The notes below the pieces were generated by a model. It was not told where the DNA came from. It ran no database searches and was given only the letters and a program-made list of their open reading frames with translations. Shown in pieces: positions 1 through 7,754 of a DNA stretch of 64,000 nt. Location of the stretch: NCBI RefSeq assembly GCF_002879885.1, contig NZ_PNYA01000004.1, positions 228,614-292,613 on the forward strand, given 5' to 3'. Origin of the DNA: Trinickia dabaoshanensis (GTDB lineage: Bacteria; Pseudomonadota; Gammaproteobacteria; Burkholderiales; Burkholderiaceae). How positions within the stretch are numbered: position 1 is the first letter of the stretch; the number at the start of each line of letters is the position of its first letter. The position numbers and the translations under genes were made by a program.

Positions 1-50
1 AATCGCAACGCGTTGCGGCGTTCCTTGCTGCGCAATGGTTTGCGCCCCGA

Positions 51-65
51 TGGCACACCCATTGC
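51..65 (+). promoter_or_regulatory. Sigma-54 (RpoN) type promoter of the Tad/Flp locus
   Basis: The sequence TGGCAC, five bases, then TTGC is seen directly. The -24 GG and the -12 GC doublets are separated by exactly 10 bases, the spacing required by the RpoN holoenzyme. Transcription would start near position 77 and run toward the pilin genes, leaving a leader of about 250 nt. RpoN promoters need an activator bound upstream, and its site would lie mostly outside this window. Function is inferred from the motif only. Confidence 0.6.
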
Positions 66-239
66 CTTAATGCCTCGCAATCGAATTCGCCGCAACTGCA
101 TACGTTTCATTGGGATTGCGGCAAACAACTTTGGCGAAGGGCGGGTGATATCGGACGCTGCCCTAGCCGAAGAGACGACGGGGCCATCGCGGCGCTATGC
201 GAGCTGTACGGACATACGAGCGAAACGCCCCGTCTAGGT

Positions 240-257
240 GGTCGCCCTAGGGCGACC
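240..257. repeat. Perfect 18-bp palindrome in the pilin leader
   Basis: GGTCGCCCT is followed immediately by its exact reverse complement. It lies about 70 bp before the first pilin start codon. It could be a dimeric regulator site, or fold in RNA as a 7-bp stem with a CTAG loop. No T-run follows, so it is not a classical terminator. Confidence 0.5.
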
Positions 258-329
258 GAGCATGTCGTGGTCCTCTAAAGAAAGGCCGCGGCGTTTTGGT
301 TGATTTCAACCTCTCCATCGGGGGCAAAT

Positions 330-506
330 ATGAGCAAGTTCCAACGTTTCCTGCGCGAAGAAGACGGTGCTGCCGCAATCGAATACGGTCTTTTGGCCGG
401 TCTGATCGCGGTCGCCATCATCACGACGGTCACCTTCATCGGCACGAGTTTGAACACCGTCTTCGGCTACGTGCAGACCGCCTTGGCGGGCGTCACCGCG
501 CCCTAA
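330..506 (+). CDS. flp: Flp-type type IVb pilin, copy 1
   Basis: Major or minor subunit of the Tad pilus, exported through the inner membrane and cleaved by the prepilin peptidase encoded downstream. The 58-residue product has a short charged leader, then the Flp processing site: Gly13 followed by AAAIEYGLLAG, with the conserved Glu-Tyr at +5/+6 and a single hydrophobic helix to about residue 48. The ATG at 330 is preceded by ATCGGGGGCAAAT. A longer in-frame start at 300 lacks a ribosome site and would spoil the short leader. A second copy (579-755) has the same length and motif, so the pair arose by tandem duplication. Confidence 0.93.
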   Translation: MSKFQRFLREEDGAAAIEYGLLAGLIAVAIITTVTFIGTSLNTVFGYVQTALAGVTAP

Positions 507-578
507 TCGCGGGCCGCAGGTCTCGAGCGCCTCGCCGCGCTCGAGACCCCGCGAGATTTCATCCATCGGGGGAAAAGC

Positions 579-755
579 ATGAACAAGTTTCGAGCGTTCT
601 TGCGTCGAGAAGAAGGAGCAGCGGCGATCGAATACGGTCTGCTAGCCGGCCTGATCGCCATGGCGATCGTCGTGTCGGCCGGGATGATCGGTACCAGCCT
701 GAACACCGTCTACGGGTATGTCAGCGCTGGGCTCGCGACCATTAGCGCGCCTTGA
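579..755 (+). CDS. flp: Flp-type type IVb pilin, copy 2
   Basis: A 58-residue pilin with the same layout as copy 1: basic leader, Gly13 cleavage site, IEYGLLAG core, one hydrophobic helix, and a short C-terminus ending in Ser-Ala-Pro. It starts at ATG 579 behind ATCGGGGGAAAAGC. The two copies differ mostly in the C-terminal half (for example Val-Ser-Ala-Gly-Met against Ile-Thr-Thr-Val-Thr) and at silent sites, so this is an old duplication rather than a recent one. One copy may be the major subunit and the other a minor or stage-specific one; the sequence does not say which. Confidence 0.93.
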   Translation: MNKFRAFLRREEGAAAIEYGLLAGLIAMAIVVSAGMIGTSLNTVYGYVSAGLATISAP

Positions 756-905
756 AGCCGACCCTGAAAAAGACCGGAGCGCTTCGCCTCCTGCACCGCA
801 CGCCATGCCCTCGCGAGCTCCATGAGCGCGGCGGCATCGGAAGGCGACATGTCGCGAAGCGCGCTTTCGAATTCATGTATGCGATAGCGATGAACGGGGA
901 ATGTA

Positions 906-1439
906 ATGAACGCCCTCCTATTTCCAACGGGCCCCTGCGTAGTGGCGCTGGTCGTCGTGGCGATGTCCTTCGATCTGCACACCCGCCGCATCCCGAACTG
1001 GCTCGTGGCAACGGCGCTGGTCGTGGCGCTCCCCGTCGAGATCATCGCCAACGGGTTGCCGATCGGTCCGATCTGGTGGTTGACCGGCTTGTTGACGGGC
1101 GGCTTGCTGTTTCTACCCGGATATTTGATTCGCATGCTGGGTGCGGGCGACGTGAAGTTGATGGCCGCCGTCGGCGCGCTGATGGGACCGCGCGGTGCGC
1201 TCGAGGCCGCGATGGCGGCGACGGTGGTGGGCGGCTTGATTTCGTTCGTCGCGTTGCTGCAAAAACGCCGGCTGCGCCGAGGCGTCGCTAGCGCGATCTC
1301 GACACTGATCACGATGTCGGCCGACGACGCATCGAATCGCGCCGACACACAGGCTGCCGTCGGATCCGCGGTCGGCGCATTGCCTTACGGCGTCGCCATC
1401 GCGATCGGCTCGGTGGTCGCGATCGCCATCAACGCGTAA
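906..1439 (+). CDS. cpaA: Prepilin peptidase CpaA/TadV (A24 family)
   Basis: Inner-membrane aspartic peptidase that removes the leader from Flp pilins and TadE/F-like pseudopilins. The 177-residue protein is almost entirely transmembrane and short, as in the TadV/CpaA branch that lacks the N-methylating domain of PilD. Both catalytic aspartates are visible: FDLHTRRIPNW near residue 22, and LGAGDVKLMAA, the GxGD motif, near residue 80. The ATG at 906 sits behind CGGGGAATGTA. It follows the two pilins, so substrate and processing enzyme are made together. Confidence 0.93.
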   Translation: MNALLFPTGPCVVALVVVAMSFDLHTRRIPNWLVATALVVALPVEIIANGLPIGPIWWLTGLLTGGLLFLPGYLIRMLGAGDVKLMAAVGALMGPRGALEAAMAATVVGGLISFVALLQKRRLRRGVASAISTLITMSADDASNRADTQAAVGSAVGALPYGVAIAIGSVVAIAINA

Positions 1440-1644
1440 CCGAACCTGAGAAGAACAAGGTAACGAAATTCGAGTGGCAGAGGGCCGTGGGGGTCGATCG
1501 AAGCCGAACCGAGCGCGCGATACGCCGGTCAAGAAGCCGAGACGACACGGAGAAAGAGAAGCCGCGCCTGGGAGGGAAACGCGGACGCGAGGGGCAGCAG
1601 TTCACGCACACGAAGAGGCGCGAGCGGAAGTTGCCCAGTTTATC

Positions 1645-1662
1645 GCCCGCCGTGAGGCGGGC
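1645..1662 (+). terminator. Stem-loop between cpaA and the downstream Tad genes
   Basis: GCCCGCC, a GTGA tetraloop and GGCGGGC form a perfect 7-bp stem, followed by TTATTC. The T-run is weak, so this may be a partial terminator or an mRNA-stabilising hairpin. Either would let pilin mRNA be more abundant than assembly-gene mRNA. The structure is seen in the sequence; the role is inferred. Confidence 0.45.
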
Positions 1663-1680
1663 TTATTCGGGGGAAGTGCA

Positions 1681-1809
1681 ATGAGCAAGAACGTCAAACG
1701 AACCGCTTGCGCGGTCACGCCAAACGAAGCCGCATTCCGAAGCGCGTACGAATCGTATGCGCGAGCAACGCAGGCCGCGGCCTCGTTGTACGACTCCCCC
1801 GAGCTTTGA
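1681..1809 (+). CDS. Small unknown protein (42 aa) inside the Tad locus
   Basis: I do not recognise this protein. It has 42 residues, begins MSKNVKRTACAV, is mildly basic at the start and polar throughout, with Tyr-Ala-rich stretches (AYESYARATQAAASLYD). It has no signal peptide or membrane segment. The ATG at 1681 is preceded by TTCGGGGGAAGTGCA, the same GGGGGAA element found before the pilins, the secretin, tadE and tadG. That supports real translation. An in-frame extension back to 1474 has an arginine-rich composition typical of shadow reading and is not preferred. Confidence 0.5.
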   Translation: MSKNVKRTACAVTPNEAAFRSAYESYARATQAAASLYDSPEL

Positions 1810-1926
1810 TGCTTAAACGACGCGGCGCCGCCGCACGGGAAAACGCTTGATACACGCCGCCTCGACGCGCTGCTCCGGCAACTTCGAATGCCGATCGCGC
1901 TGCGAAGCAACCGATAGGTGAACGAC

Positions 1927-2748
1927 ATGAAAAACCTTCGCGCATTGATGATGCTTCTGATTGCCGCAGCGGCCGGATTGACCGCCGTCGTCTTCGCATC
2001 GCGTTGGATGATGGCGCAAAACACGAATGCGACGACCAAAGTGGTCGTCGCTACCGCCGACATCGACCTCGGGCAGCGCATCTCGCCCGAATTCATCAAA
2101 ACGATCGACTGGCCCTCGGGCAGCGTTCCGCCGGGCGCGTTTCACGATGTCGGCAAGGTCGACGGCCGCGTGCTGAAGCAAAGCGCGATGCGCGGCGAGC
2201 CGATCTTGGAGGCGAAGCTGTCTCCGCAAGGATCGACGGGCGGCTTGTCGGCCGTCATCGATCCCGGCGCCCGCGCCATCACGGTCCGGGTGAACGATGT
2301 GATCGGCGTCGCGGGTTTTGCGCTTCCGGGCAACTACGTGGACATCATCGTCAACACGCAGAAAGACTCGGCTGCGCAGACCGATCAGAAGATCTCGAAG
2401 ATCGTGCTCGAACACATTCTCGTGCTCGCCGTCGCGCAAGAAGCCGGGCGCGACGAGACGAAACCGAAAGTCGTCGATGCAGTCACGCTGCAGGTCACGC
2501 CCGAACAGGCGGAAAAGATCGACCTTGCGCGCAGCATCGGCACGCTCTCGCTCGTATTGCGCAACCAAGTGGATCCGCAAGACCCGAATACGGCCGGTGC
2601 CACCCGCGCTTCGCTGCTCAAGCTGCCGCAACCCGCCGCGCCCGCGCCGGCCCGCCCCGCAGCCGTGAAGGTTGCCGTCCATCACGAGGCACCGCGCGAC
2701 TGCGTTCGCGTGATCGACGGATCGAGCAACACGCAGGAGTGCTTTTAA
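1927..2748 (+). CDS. cpaB: Pilus assembly protein CpaB/RcpC
   Basis: Periplasmic, inner-membrane-anchored protein of the Tad secretion channel, thought to stabilise the secretin. The 273-residue product has an N-terminal signal anchor (residues about 5-25), then an SAF-like domain typical of CpaB (VVVATADIDLGQRISPEFIKTIDWP), and the second RcpC domain with ARAITVRVNDVIGVAGFALPGNYVDIIVN. ATG 1927 is chosen because AGGTGAACGAC lies directly before it; a GTG nine bases earlier is part of that site. It lies 160 bp upstream of its partner cpaC. Confidence 0.93.
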   Translation: MKNLRALMMLLIAAAAGLTAVVFASRWMMAQNTNATTKVVVATADIDLGQRISPEFIKTIDWPSGSVPPGAFHDVGKVDGRVLKQSAMRGEPILEAKLSPQGSTGGLSAVIDPGARAITVRVNDVIGVAGFALPGNYVDIIVNTQKDSAAQTDQKISKIVLEHILVLAVAQEAGRDETKPKVVDAVTLQVTPEQAEKIDLARSIGTLSLVLRNQVDPQDPNTAGATRASLLKLPQPAAPAPARPAAVKVAVHHEAPRDCVRVIDGSSNTQECF

Positions 2749-2761
2749 CCGCGACCGAAGG

Positions 2762-2815
2762 TTCGTTCGGACTGCCGACTAAACGACCAACGCAAGCATG
2801 CGGCGGCCGAACGAA
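2762..2815. repeat. Inverted repeat between cpaB and cpaC
   Basis: TTCGTTCGG at 2762-2770 is matched by CCGAACGAA at 2807-2815, with a 36-base loop. The cpaB-cpaC gap of 160 bp is much larger than the other gaps of this operon, so it may hold a regulatory or RNA-structural element. No clear promoter was found in it. Confidence 0.3.
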
Positions 2816-2908
2816 GGACCGTAACTACTCGATAACGCACGCGCCGCCACATGCAGTGCGGTCCGCAAGCGAAATTGGCATCACTTATTGCATCACCGGG
2901 GGAACGAC

Positions 2909-4738
2909 ATGAAGACTCAATCCGAACGCCTCAGCCGAGCACCGCGCCGCACCCGCGCGTCAGCGCATCCGGTTTCCGGCGTGCGCTTTTCGAAGACGCG
3001 CATGTGCGGCATCGCCGGCGCGCTGTTCTTCAGCATGATGACGCACGTGCAAGCGCAGCCGGCGGTGGCGGCAGCGACCGCCGCCGCTTCCGCGCGGGCC
3101 GCTGCCTCGCAATCCACGGCACGCGCGATGCCGTTCGCCGAGCACGGTCCGAACTGTGTAGGCGACGTGGCGATGCATACCTCCGTCGTCGTTCCGCTCG
3201 GCAAGTCGACCATGGTCGCGCTACCGGAGCCCGTGCGCGCTCGCACCGTCGGCAATCCGTCGGTCGTGCAGGCAATGCTCGTCTCGCCGCGCACGCTGTA
3301 CCTGCTCGGCTCCGATATCGGCTCGACGAACATGATCGTGCAAGGCCGCAGCGGCTCGTGCAGCATCATCGACGTCGTCGTCGGCGCCGACACGAGCGGG
3401 CTGCAGCAGGCCATCGCCGAGTTGATGCCCAGTGAGACGGGCGTCAAGGTACAGGTGGCCGCCGATACGATCGTGCTTACGGGAACGGTGTCCGACTCGG
3501 TGAAAGCGCAGCGCATCCTCGAATTGGCCAACGCATTCGCGCAGCGTCCGCAAACCCCGCTCGCGGGCCAAGCGCGCAACGGCACCGCGTTGGCCGCGGC
3601 CGCGCCGGCGCCCGCAACGGCCTCGACCACGAACAGTCCCACGCCGCTGCACATCATCGACATGATGCATATCGCCGCGCCGCAACAGGTCATGCTGGAG
3701 GTGAAGGTCGCCGAAGTGTCGAAGACGCTCATCAACGAGCTCGGCGCCGCGCCGAACCTGCAAGGCGCGTTCGGCAGCTGGAACGTCGGGTTGCTGGCCG
3801 ATTTCTTGTCGGGCGGCATGAGCGCTCTGACGCTCGCGAAGGCCAACAACAAACCGCTTCGCCTGCTGCTCGATGCGGAGCATGACGACCAGCTCGTCAA
3901 GATGCTCGCGCAACCGACGCTGATGGCGATCAGCGGCCAGGAAGCCAGCTTCCTCGCCGGCGGCAAGGTGTTCATCCCCGTGCCGCAAAGCAACAACGGC
4001 AACGGCACGCAGACGATCATCCTGCAAGAAGAGCGCTTCGGTATCGGCCTCGTGTTCACGCCGACGGTGCTCGAGAACGGGCGCATCAACCTGAAGGTCG
4101 CGCCGGAGGTGTCGGAGCTGTCTCCCACGGGCGTCACCGTCACGGCGTCGAACAGCAACAACACGTCGATCCTGCCGCTGATCACGACACGCCGTGCGTC
4201 CACCACCGTTCAGCTCAACGACGGACAGAGCTTCGCGATCGGCGGCCTGCTCAAGGACAACATCACCGGGACGATCAAGGCCATTCCCGGCGTAGGCGAA
4301 TTGCCGATCCTCGGCGCCCTTGCGCGCAGCACGAACTACCAGAACGATAAGACGGAACTCGTCTTCGTCGTCACGCCGCATCTGGCCAAGCCGCTGCCGC
4401 CGAATTACCCGCTGCCGACCGACCATTTCGGCAAGGTCAGCGAAGGCGGCATCTACGCGACCGGCAACATGGAAGGCCATGCCCCGGCCAAACCTGCGGC
4501 GCCGCAACCGAGCGCCCCCCCGGCACCCTCGGCACCGGTCAGCGCCCTGCCCGCGCCGTCTGCACCGGCCGCGCCGGTCGCGGCGGCACAGCCGGATACG
4601 CCGGCCGCATCGCCCGACGCGAAGGCCCCGGCCGACGCCAGTGCTCAGCCCGTCGCCACGGCCGATCCTGTGGCCACGCCGTTGCCCGAAGCACCGGCCA
4701 AGCTGGCCGACGACCAAACGCAGCCGGCCACCCATTGA
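2909..4738 (+). CDS. cpaC: Tad outer-membrane secretin CpaC/RcpA
   Basis: Forms the outer-membrane ring through which the Flp pilus emerges. The 609-residue protein has an unusually long basic N-terminus before the export signal (hydrophobic part about residues 32-52). A pilus-assembly N-domain follows (VVVPLGKSTMVALPEPVRARTVGNPSVV), then a BON-like segment, then the secretin core ending in SFAIGGLLKDN and PGVGELPILGALARS, the classic secretin signature. The last roughly 90 residues are an Ala/Pro-rich low-complexity tail that is longer than usual for the family. ATG 2909 follows ACCGGGGGAACGAC. Confidence 0.95.
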   Translation: MKTQSERLSRAPRRTRASAHPVSGVRFSKTRMCGIAGALFFSMMTHVQAQPAVAAATAAASARAAASQSTARAMPFAEHGPNCVGDVAMHTSVVVPLGKSTMVALPEPVRARTVGNPSVVQAMLVSPRTLYLLGSDIGSTNMIVQGRSGSCSIIDVVVGADTSGLQQAIAELMPSETGVKVQVAADTIVLTGTVSDSVKAQRILELANAFAQRPQTPLAGQARNGTALAAAAPAPATASTTNSPTPLHIIDMMHIAAPQQVMLEVKVAEVSKTLINELGAAPNLQGAFGSWNVGLLADFLSGGMSALTLAKANNKPLRLLLDAEHDDQLVKMLAQPTLMAISGQEASFLAGGKVFIPVPQSNNGNGTQTIILQEERFGIGLVFTPTVLENGRINLKVAPEVSELSPTGVTVTASNSNNTSILPLITTRRASTTVQLNDGQSFAIGGLLKDNITGTIKAIPGVGELPILGALARSTNYQNDKTELVFVVTPHLAKPLPPNYPLPTDHFGKVSEGGIYATGNMEGHAPAKPAAPQPSAPPAPSAPVSALPAPSAPAAPVAAAQPDTPAASPDAKAPADASAQPVATADPVATPLPEAPAKLADDQTQPATH

Positions 4739-4776
4739 CGGCCGAAGAGACACGATCCAAAACATCGGAGATCGAC

Positions 4777-5076
4777 ATGAAGATCCAACACATCGCCCTT
4801 CGCCTCGCGCTCATCGCGGCCGGCTGCGCCGCCCTGAACGGGTGCCTCAGTTCCACCCCCGTGTGGGACCGCACCTTCGGCAATTCGATGCACACGGTGA
4901 CGTCGATGCAGACGCTCAATCCGAACGCATCGGCCAACGAAGACCCGGTGGCCGGCGTCGACGGCACCGCCGCCACCGCCGCGCAACAAAACTACGGCAA
5001 GTCGTTCATGGTGCCGCCCCCGCCGACCAACATGCTCACGATCGGCATAGGCGGCTCGGGCAGCTCGGGCAACTGA
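4777..5076 (+). CDS. Small Tad-locus lipoprotein
   Basis: A 99-residue exported lipoprotein. The signal peptide ends in a lipobox (AALNGC), so Cys23 would be lipidated. The mature part is short, with a Pro-rich stretch (VPPPPTNML) and a Gly/Ser C-terminus. It sits between the secretin and cpaE, where Tad loci commonly encode a pilotin or CpaD/RcpB-like accessory protein. I cannot match it to a named family by eye, so a role in secretin targeting is an inference from position and lipidation. ATG 4777 follows CGGAGATCGAC. Confidence 0.85.
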   Translation: MKIQHIALRLALIAAGCAALNGCLSSTPVWDRTFGNSMHTVTSMQTLNPNASANEDPVAGVDGTAATAAQQNYGKSFMVPPPPTNMLTIGIGGSGSSGN

Positions 5077-5130
5077 CACCCGCCGCCACGACACGCCCAA
5101 CGCCGCCCAGCGGTAATACGAGGTAATGCC

Positions 5131-6339
5131 ATGCTCGACATTTTGTTGATCTCGTCGGACGAAGAGCGCGCAGGCCGCATCGCCGCGCTCGTCGCCCAGG
5201 AAAACGCCGGTCATTGCCTGCGTACGATTCGCGCCGGGGCTTCGCGCCTCGGCGAATATCGCGAAAGCGCGCAGAAGGCCGACCTGCTCATCATCGACGA
5301 CGTGCACCTCGCGCAGCGTGACCTGGCCGCCGTCGAGGCGATCGCCGCCAGCGCGCCGAGACTCAGTTGCCTGCTCGTCACGCCCTCGCTCTCGCAGGAC
5401 TGGCTCGTGGCGGCCATGCGCGCCGGCGTGCGTCACGTGCTGTCCTGGCCGATCGACGAAGCGTCGTTCGCCGCGGAAATCTCGCTCATCGGGGAAAAGA
5501 AATCGGCGGGCGCGGGCCGCGAAAGCCGCATGCTCTCGTTCGTTTCCCCACGCGGCGGAAGCGGCACGACGTTCATCGCCGTGAACCTCGCTTACACCCT
5601 GGCGCGCGAGCGCGGGAAGCGAACGCTCCTGATCGATCTGAGCCGCCAATTCGGGGACGCTCACTTGATGCTCGCCGACAAGCCGCCCGCCGCGACACTC
5701 GTCGACGTCTGCTCGCAAGTCGACCGGCTCGACAGCGCGTTTTTCGAAACCTGCGCGATGCACGTGCATCCGAACCTCGATGTGCTGGCCGGGGCGAGCG
5801 ACCCCATCAAGGCAGCCGATGTTCGGCCCGCGCACGTCGAGCGCATCTTTTCGCTCGTGATGCCTCGCTATGACGCGGTGCTCGTCGATCTCGGCCGATC
5901 CGTCGATCCGGTTTCCATGCTCGCACTCGATCGCAGCAGCGACGTCGGCATCGTACTGCGTCAGAGCATTCCCCACTTGCATACCGGCCGCCGTCTCGTC
6001 GACATCTTGCGCGAACTCGGGTACCCGGGCGCCAAGCTTCGCCTTTTGCTCAACGAATACGACAAGAGCGCGACGGTCGACGTCGCCACCCTCGAACAAG
6101 CGCTCGGCCTGCGCGTGACGCACCGGCTGCCTCGCGACGAAAAGCAGGCCGGCCGAGCGGTCGAGCAAGGCACGCCGCTGCTCGAGGTGGCCAAGGCAAG
6201 CCCGCTGACACGAAGCATCGACGCATTGGCGGACCTGCTGTGGCCGGAGCATACGGAGGCCGCCCCGAGCATGTTTTCCCGGCTCTTCACATCCAAGCCG
6301 GCGGCCTCGCCCATGCGCGCGCTGAAGACCGAATCCTGA
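5131..6339 (+). CDS. cpaE: Pilus localisation ATPase-like protein CpaE/TadZ
   Basis: MinD/ParA-like protein that places the Tad machine in the cell. The 402-residue protein has an N-terminal receiver-like domain (MLDILLISSDEERAGRIAALV) and a C-terminal P-loop domain. The P-loop at about residues 139-148 reads SPRGGSGTTF: neither lysine of the deviant Walker A motif is present, as in other TadZ proteins, suggesting binding rather than efficient hydrolysis of nucleotide. The hydrophobic LLIDLSRQFGD strand corresponds to Walker A-prime. Start ATG 5131 follows GAGGTAATGCC; cpaF begins 26 bp downstream. Confidence 0.93.
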   Translation: MLDILLISSDEERAGRIAALVAQENAGHCLRTIRAGASRLGEYRESAQKADLLIIDDVHLAQRDLAAVEAIAASAPRLSCLLVTPSLSQDWLVAAMRAGVRHVLSWPIDEASFAAEISLIGEKKSAGAGRESRMLSFVSPRGGSGTTFIAVNLAYTLARERGKRTLLIDLSRQFGDAHLMLADKPPAATLVDVCSQVDRLDSAFFETCAMHVHPNLDVLAGASDPIKAADVRPAHVERIFSLVMPRYDAVLVDLGRSVDPVSMLALDRSSDVGIVLRQSIPHLHTGRRLVDILRELGYPGAKLRLLLNEYDKSATVDVATLEQALGLRVTHRLPRDEKQAGRAVEQGTPLLEVAKASPLTRSIDALADLLWPEHTEAAPSMFSRLFTSKPAASPMRALKTES

Positions 6340-6365
6340 ACCCTTGACCTATCGCGGAGACAGCC

Positions 6366-7739
6366 ATGTCCTTGCGTGAGCAATTGATGATGCAAAGCGG
6401 TGTCGTCGCGTTCGACACGGCCGCTTCCACCTTACCGGCCACGAGCGAAACGCGAGGCTCGGCGCAGGCTTATCAGCAGTTGAAGATGCATGTGCATCAC
6501 ACGATCATCGAACGCGTCGAATTGGACAAGTTGCAGCGCCTGACGCCCGAACAAGTCACGCGCGAACTCGGCCAGCTCGTCGAGTGCATCGTCGAAGAGG
6601 AAAAGATTCCGCTGAACGAAGCCGAACGGCGGCGCCTCGCCCAAGACGTGCACAACGAAATGTTCGGGCTGGGACCGCTCGAGCCCTTGCTGGCCGATCC
6701 CGCCGTCAGCGACATCCTCGTCAACACATGGCGGCAAGTGTACGTGGAACGACGCGGCAGGCTCGAGTTGACGGACATCACGTTCTTCGACGACGCGCAT
6801 CTGATGAAGATCATCGAGCGCATCGTCTCGCGCGTGGGCCGCCATATCGACGAATCGACCCCGATGGTCGATGCGCGCTTGCCTGACGGCTCGCGCGTGA
6901 ACGCCATCATCCCGCCCTCCGCGATCGACGGACCGCTCGTCTCCATCCGCCGCTTCGCCGTCAACCCGTTGACGGTCGACGACATGATCCGCAATCGAAC
7001 GTTCACGCCGTCCATCGCGCGCATGTTCGAAGCGATGAGCAAGGCAAAGCTGAACATCTTGATCTCGGGCGGGACCGGCAGCGGCAAGACCACGCTGCTG
7101 AACCTGATGTCCGGCTTCATTCCCGCCGATGAGCGCATCGTCACCATCGAAGACGCGGCCGAACTGCAGTTGCGCCAGCCGCACGTTCTGCGCTTGGAAA
7201 CCCGCCCGCCGAATATCGAAGGCAAAGGCGAGATCCCGCAGCGCGCCCTCGTGCGCAATGCGTTGCGGATGCGTCCCGACCGAATCGTCCTCGGCGAAGT
7301 GCGCGGCGCCGAGGCGCTCGACATGCTGCACGCGATGAACACCGGCCATGAAGGCTCGATGGCGACGTTGCATGCGAATACCCCGCGCGATGCGTTGACG
7401 CGTCTCGAGAACATGGTGGCGATGGCGGGCTTTTCGCTGCCGATCAAAGCGATGCGGCAACAGATTTCCTCGGCGATCGACGTGGTCGTTCAAGCCGCAC
7501 GATTGACGGACGGCACACGCCGCCTCATGAGCGTGCAAGAAATCACGGGCATGGAGGGCGACATCATCAATATGCAGGAGATCTACACGTTCAAACGCAC
7601 AGGCGTGAATGCGGAAGGCAAGATCACCGGGTACTTTTGCGCGACCGGCGTACGCCCCAAGTTTTGCGAGCGCCTGGCGGCATTCGGCGTGTCGCTACCG
7701 GACGATTTGTTCGATCCGTCGCGCCGCTTCGACGCATGA
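6366..7739 (+). CDS. cpaF: Tad pilus assembly ATPase CpaF/TadA
   Basis: Hexameric cytoplasmic motor of the secretion-ATPase superfamily that drives Flp pilus extension. The 457-residue protein shows the full set of motifs: Walker [12 protein letters not shown] near residues 233-243, the Asp-box region [12 protein letters not shown], Walker B-like [14 protein letters not shown], and the His box [18 protein letters not shown]. The N-terminal domain contains the typical [21 protein letters not shown]. Start ATG 6366 follows GCGGAGACAGCC. tadB starts 15 bp after the stop. Confidence 0.96.
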   Translation: MSLREQLMMQSGVVAFDTAASTLPATSETRGSAQAYQQLKMHVHHTIIERVELDKLQRLTPEQVTRELGQLVECIVEEEKIPLNEAERRRLAQDVHNEMFGLGPLEPLLADPAVSDILVNTWRQVYVERRGRLELTDITFFDDAHLMKIIERIVSRVGRHIDESTPMVDARLPDGSRVNAIIPPSAIDGPLVSIRRFAVNPLTVDDMIRNRTFTPSIARMFEAMSKAKLNILISGGTGSGKTTLLNLMSGFIPADERIVTIEDAAELQLRQPHVLRLETRPPNIEGKGEIPQRALVRNALRMRPDRIVLGEVRGAEALDMLHAMNTGHEGSMATLHANTPRDALTRLENMVAMAGFSLPIKAMRQQISSAIDVVVQAARLTDGTRRLMSVQEITGMEGDIINMQEIYTFKRTGVNAEGKITGYFCATGVRPKFCERLAAFGVSLPDDLFDPSRRFDA

Positions 7740-7754
7740 GGCAAGGAGAGCGCC

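Larger units (their letters stand above)
1..329. other. Gene-free leader upstream of the Flp pilin genes
   Basis: I see no convincing gene here. The one open frame of some length (13-237, plus strand) has no ribosome binding site and no recognisable protein character. The region carries a sigma-54-type promoter near its left end and a perfect 18-bp palindrome near its right end, both listed separately. If the promoter is used, a leader of about 250 nt precedes the first pilin start codon. Confidence 0.6.

Noticed and set aside
13..237. Open frame of 74 codons at the left edge
   Set aside because: No ribosome site, no recognisable protein features, and it lies across a promoter-like sequence. 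It is better read as leader DNA.
1474..1809. Longer, 111-codon version of the small Tad-locus gene
   Set aside because: The added N-terminus is Arg/Gly-rich as in shadow frames and lacks a ribosome site. The ATG at 1681 has the GGGGGAA site.
2876..2892. TGGCA...TTGCA resembling a second sigma-54 promoter before cpaC
   Set aside because: The GG and GC doublets are 11 bases apart instead of 10, and the start site would fall within the ribosome site of cpaC.
4645..6252. Minus-strand open frame of 535 codons opposite the cpaC end, the lipoprotein and cpaE
   Set aside because: Typical antisense shadow of high-GC coding DNA. It crosses several well-supported genes and has Arg/His/Gly-rich composition.
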